Assembly: GCA_900539175.1 (NCBI GenBank)
Contig: UQAW01000006.1
Coordinates: 19,574 to 83,573, forward strand
Source: an uncultured Lachnospiraceae bacterium
GTDB taxonomy: Bacteria > Bacillota > Clostridia > Lachnospirales > Lachnospiraceae
Length of the DNA stretch: 64,000 nucleotides
Reading direction: 5' to 3'
Shown here one piece after another: positions 61,669 to 64,000 of this stretch. Position 1 is the first letter of the stretch, and the number at the start of each line of letters is the position of its first letter. A program made the translations under genes and the position numbers. A model generated the notes under the pieces. The model was given only the letters and a program-made list of their open reading frames with translations. It was not told the DNA's origin and searched no databases.

Positions 61669-64000
61669 ATGAAGAAAGCAAGGAAAACAAAGCGTCTGGC
61701 GCATTCAGCAGTCAGCCTCGCGATGTCCGCTGCGATGTGTACGAGCGGCATTCTGGGCAGTCTTGCGCCCGTTGTCAGTGTTGCCGGTGCCACAGAGGAT
61801 GATCTTGCCAGAGGGCAGGACGTGGTAGTGATGGCAGACTGTCCTCTTGTCAGGGAAGCCACGGTAAAAAATAACCCGCGCGGCAGTTACCTGAAGCTTA
61901 ACGACGGTGATGACGCAACCGGATGGACCAGCGGTTCCAATGAAAGTGTGAAGCACACAGAGCACTGGGCTTACATTGATTTTGGAAGCCCCAGGACATT
62001 TGATGAGGTAAGACTTTTCTGGGACAGCAATGCGTATGCGACGGATTATAAGATCCAGGTTTCGAATTCCGGACGTGACAGTGACTGGCAGGATCGTGCA
62101 GTGATTACCGGAAATGAAAGCGGCGGCGAGAAAATCCATGATTTTGAGCAGACAACTGCCCGTTATGTCCGTGTTTATGTTGACAAGGCGAAGCAGGAGA
62201 ATGCGGCAGTCACCTTAAATACCATCAGTGTTTTCCAGAAAGCGGAAGAACTTTCCGGAGAGGAAGCGGTAGAGAAAGATGCCGCATGGCTGACGGAAGA
62301 TGAAATTAAATCCGCTGCTGATTTGTATCCTGAGATCACTAATCCGGATCTTCAGAACGTAAAAGCATCTTTGAATCTTCCAAAAACAGGCTTCAATTCC
62401 AGTACGATTTCCTGGAGTGTAAGTCCGGATGATGGAGGAATCAATACGGATAACGGAGAAGTACTCCGTGGCGCAGAAGACAAGCAGTATGAACTGACTG
62501 CTACGATCAGCAAGGACGGAGTGTCAGAAACCAAGACGTTTGATGTGACCGTAAAAGCAAATGTGGTTCTGGGGGCAGAACTTGTATTTGACGGTGACAG
62601 AACTTATCTGACAGCAGACGGAGAGCCTCTGCCGTATGTAAACGTACAGAACTGTGGTATGCAGCATTATATTCGAAGTGGAAAACCTTATGAAGAACAG
62701 ATTGCGATGGCGGAAAATCTGTTTGAGAAAACAGCTTCGCTCGGATATAAGCGTATCGGTATTATTTTTAAATGGAAAGATTTTGAGCCGACAAATGCCG
62801 GTGAATATGACTGGAGAGTTGTAGACAAATATATTGAATGGTGTAATAAATACGATCTCTACTGGGATATCGTATGGTTTGGTTCCAATTCCTGCGGCGG
62901 AACCCGTCTGGTTGACGGCGGCAGCGGAATCAGCGGCGGCGAGGTATGGATGGGCAATCTCCCGACGTATGTGGATCACTATACTGGATATTTTGACAAC
63001 GGAGTTCATTCCGGTGCGCCGATGGTAAAGTGTCCGGTACTGAAAGGACCGAATTATGAGTATATCAAGGCTAATGAGCTTCGTGCCGTTCAGGATCTGA
63101 TGAATCACATTGCCAAGGTGGATACAAACCGCCGTACGGCATGCTTCCAGGTGATGAATGAGCCGTACTGGCATGAGATGTCCAGACCATACTGGCAGAA
63201 TAACTGGAGCAAGAATAATGAGGGCGAGGACCGCTGGGTTTATGACTGGATCAGTGATATGGCGGTAGCGATCAAAGCATCGGATTACAGTGTACCGACC
63301 CGTATCAACGGAAGCTTTGGCGCTTATAATCCGGATCAGTACAATTGGCTGAACGAATTGCCGGGTATTGATTTTATGGGAGATGATTCCTACAATTCCA
63401 ATGTAAGTGTGATCAAGGATAACATTGTCAATAAACTGGGCGGCACAGCCTTCCCGCATATTGCAGAAAATAACGGAGGCTATGGCAATACATCCTCTCT
63501 TGTTCTGACAACATTGATTAACGGAGGCGGTTATCATAGCTGGGAACTTGCTGCCGATCAGGGTCAGTGCATGTCAAAAGATGTTGCTATTAACTGGCAA
63601 TTAGGGAAACCGGCAAATTGGAATGAATCTGGTCTGGATATGGGAAGACTGAACCCGTCCATGAATCGGATTTCCCGTCTGATTGCGGTTGCACCATTGG
63701 ATACCATGGCAGGGTTCAACATTGACCAGAATACACCTCTGGCATCCTACCAGAATATGCAGACAATCCAGGGTATCTATGCCGGTTATGAATGTGACGA
63801 TGCTTCCGTTGCGATGGCAGTGAAAAAGGGCAAAGCAGTCTATCTCGTAAGTGACAGTGCATCGGACGGAAACGGATCTGTCAACTTTATCAGCTATCAG
63901 GAACCGGTGAGCGCTTCCTATGGTGAAATGGATGAAAATGATGAGTGGGTGGTTTCCGAGGAACTGACACCGGTCAAAGGCGAGGACGGTATTTACCGTG
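61669..64000 (+). CDS. Secreted GH-A-like glycosidase with discoidin-like domain, 3' end cut
   Basis: The frame is open from ATG 61669 to the window edge (777 codons). A twin-basic start (MKKARKTKR) and hydrophobic signal peptide lead to cleavage near SVAGA. Residues about 50-195 look like an F5/8 C (discoidin-like) binding domain (KLNDGDDATGWTSGSN, YIDFGSPRTFDEVRLFWD, ARYVRVYVD). An Ig-like domain (about 215-300) and a TIM barrel follow. In the barrel Glu498 in VMNEPYW is the likely acid/base and Glu600 in HIAENNGG the likely nucleophile, 102 residues apart as in clan GH-A. The barrel resembles DUF4978/GH42-like proteins, and the substrate is unknown. It follows the module remnant and may begin another polysaccharide locus. 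Confidence 0.8.
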   Translation, partial: MKKARKTKRLAHSAVSLAMSAAMCTSGILGSLAPVVSVAGATEDDLARGQDVVVMADCPLVREATVKNNPRGSYLKLNDGDDATGWTSGSNESVKHTEHWAYIDFGSPRTFDEVRLFWDSNAYATDYKIQVSNSGRDSDWQDRAVITGNESGGEKIHDFEQTTARYVRVYVDKAKQENAAVTLNTISVFQKAEELSGEEAVEKDAAWLTEDEIKSAADLYPEITNPDLQNVKASLNLPKTGFNSSTISWSVSPDDGGINTDNGEVLRGAEDKQYELTATISKDGVSETKTFDVTVKANVVLGAELVFDGDRTYLTADGEPLPYVNVQNCGMQHYIRSGKPYEEQIAMAENLFEKTASLGYKRIGIIFKWKDFEPTNAGEYDWRVVDKYIEWCNKYDLYWDIVWFGSNSCGGTRLVDGGSGISGGEVWMGNLPTYVDHYTGYFDNGVHSGAPMVKCPVLKGPNYEYIKANELRAVQDLMNHIAKVDTNRRTACFQVMNEPYWHEMSRPYWQNNWSKNNEGEDRWVYDWISDMAVAIKASDYSVPTRINGSFGAYNPDQYNWLNELPGIDFMGDDSYNSNVSVIKDNIVNKLGGTAFPHIAENNGGYGNTSSLVLTTLINGGGYHSWELAADQGQCMSKDVAINWQLGKPANWNESGLDMGRLNPSMNRISRLIAVAPLDTMAGFNIDQNTPLASYQNMQTIQGIYAGYECDDASVAMAVKKGKAVYLVSDSASDGNGSVNFISYQEPVSASYGEMDENDEWVVSEELTPVKGEDGIYR

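Noticed and set aside
62524..63537. Long open frame on the minus strand (337 codons)
   Set aside because: The + strand frame here is continuous, has signal peptide, binding-domain and catalytic motifs and a strong ribosome site; the minus frame has no family features.
1..64000. tRNA, rRNA, CRISPR array, insertion sequence or integrase
   Set aside because: No cloverleaf with TTCGA-type arm, no regularly spaced repeats of CRISPR length, and no transposase or integrase motif was found by reading; small RNAs without terminators could have been missed.

Overview
The window looks like chromosomal DNA of a low-to-mid GC Gram-positive gut anaerobe, most likely a Lachnospiraceae-type Clostridium relative. 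The evidence is strong AGGAGG ribosome sites, lipoprotein and wall-associated (SLH, FIVAR) extracellular glycosidases, YesM/YesN-type two-component regulation, many ABC sugar importers, and small hypothetical proteins typical of that group. I see no rRNA, tRNA, CRISPR array, integrase or transposase. The genus is inference, not shown by a marker gene.

Bases 1-7400 hold one + strand operon: a methyltransferase cut by the left edge, an unusual zinc-hydrolase/methyltransferase fusion, and a complete nickel/peptide-type ABC importer (two permeases, a lipoprotein, two ATPases). Bases 7407-12998 are a TetR repressor divergent from an MMPL/RND exporter and a secreted heptad-repeat partner protein. 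Three evenly spaced operator-like palindromes lie between them. Bases 13241-17285 hold a polyprenyl synthase, a CmpB-type membrane protein, a small lipoprotein, a TTG-start hydrophobic micropeptide, and DUF2971 and DUF3786 proteins. A cation P-type ATPase follows on the - strand (17292-19898), with a recognisable yybP-ykoY (Mn2+) riboswitch and overlapping terminator in its leader. Then come a C-terminally truncated YaaA, an alpha/beta hydrolase, a DUF6512 membrane protein, a DUF4349 lipoprotein and a 59-residue protein.

Bases 24117-42582 look like a locus for type II arabinogalactan or related beta-galactans. It has two paralogous sugar-binding lipoproteins, two permeases, a GH2 beta-galactosidase, a secreted GH30 (probable endo-beta-1,6-galactanase), a YesN/YesM two-component pair and an SLH-anchored GH43 (probable exo-beta-1,3-galactanase). 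Next is an alpha-galactoside cassette (42668-49065): AraC regulator, binding protein, two permeases and GH36 alpha-galactosidase. No ATPase for either sugar importer is in the window, so a shared MsmK/MsiK-type ATPase elsewhere is inferred.

Bases 49149-59581 are rich in methyl-transfer enzymes: MetE with a LysR regulator, an MtaA/UroD-type methyltransferase, and an operon of a BioB-like radical SAM enzyme, a UroD-thioredoxin fusion and a CobW-type GTPase. A second divergent UroD-type protein faces an AraC regulator. No corrinoid protein is encoded nearby. This is the least explained system in the window. Bases 59672-61406 hold a coiled-coil small gene and the remains of an ATPase/PIN-like pair (N-terminal deletion, amber codon, short PIN). 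The right edge cuts a large secreted GH-A-like glycosidase with an N-terminal discoidin-like domain.
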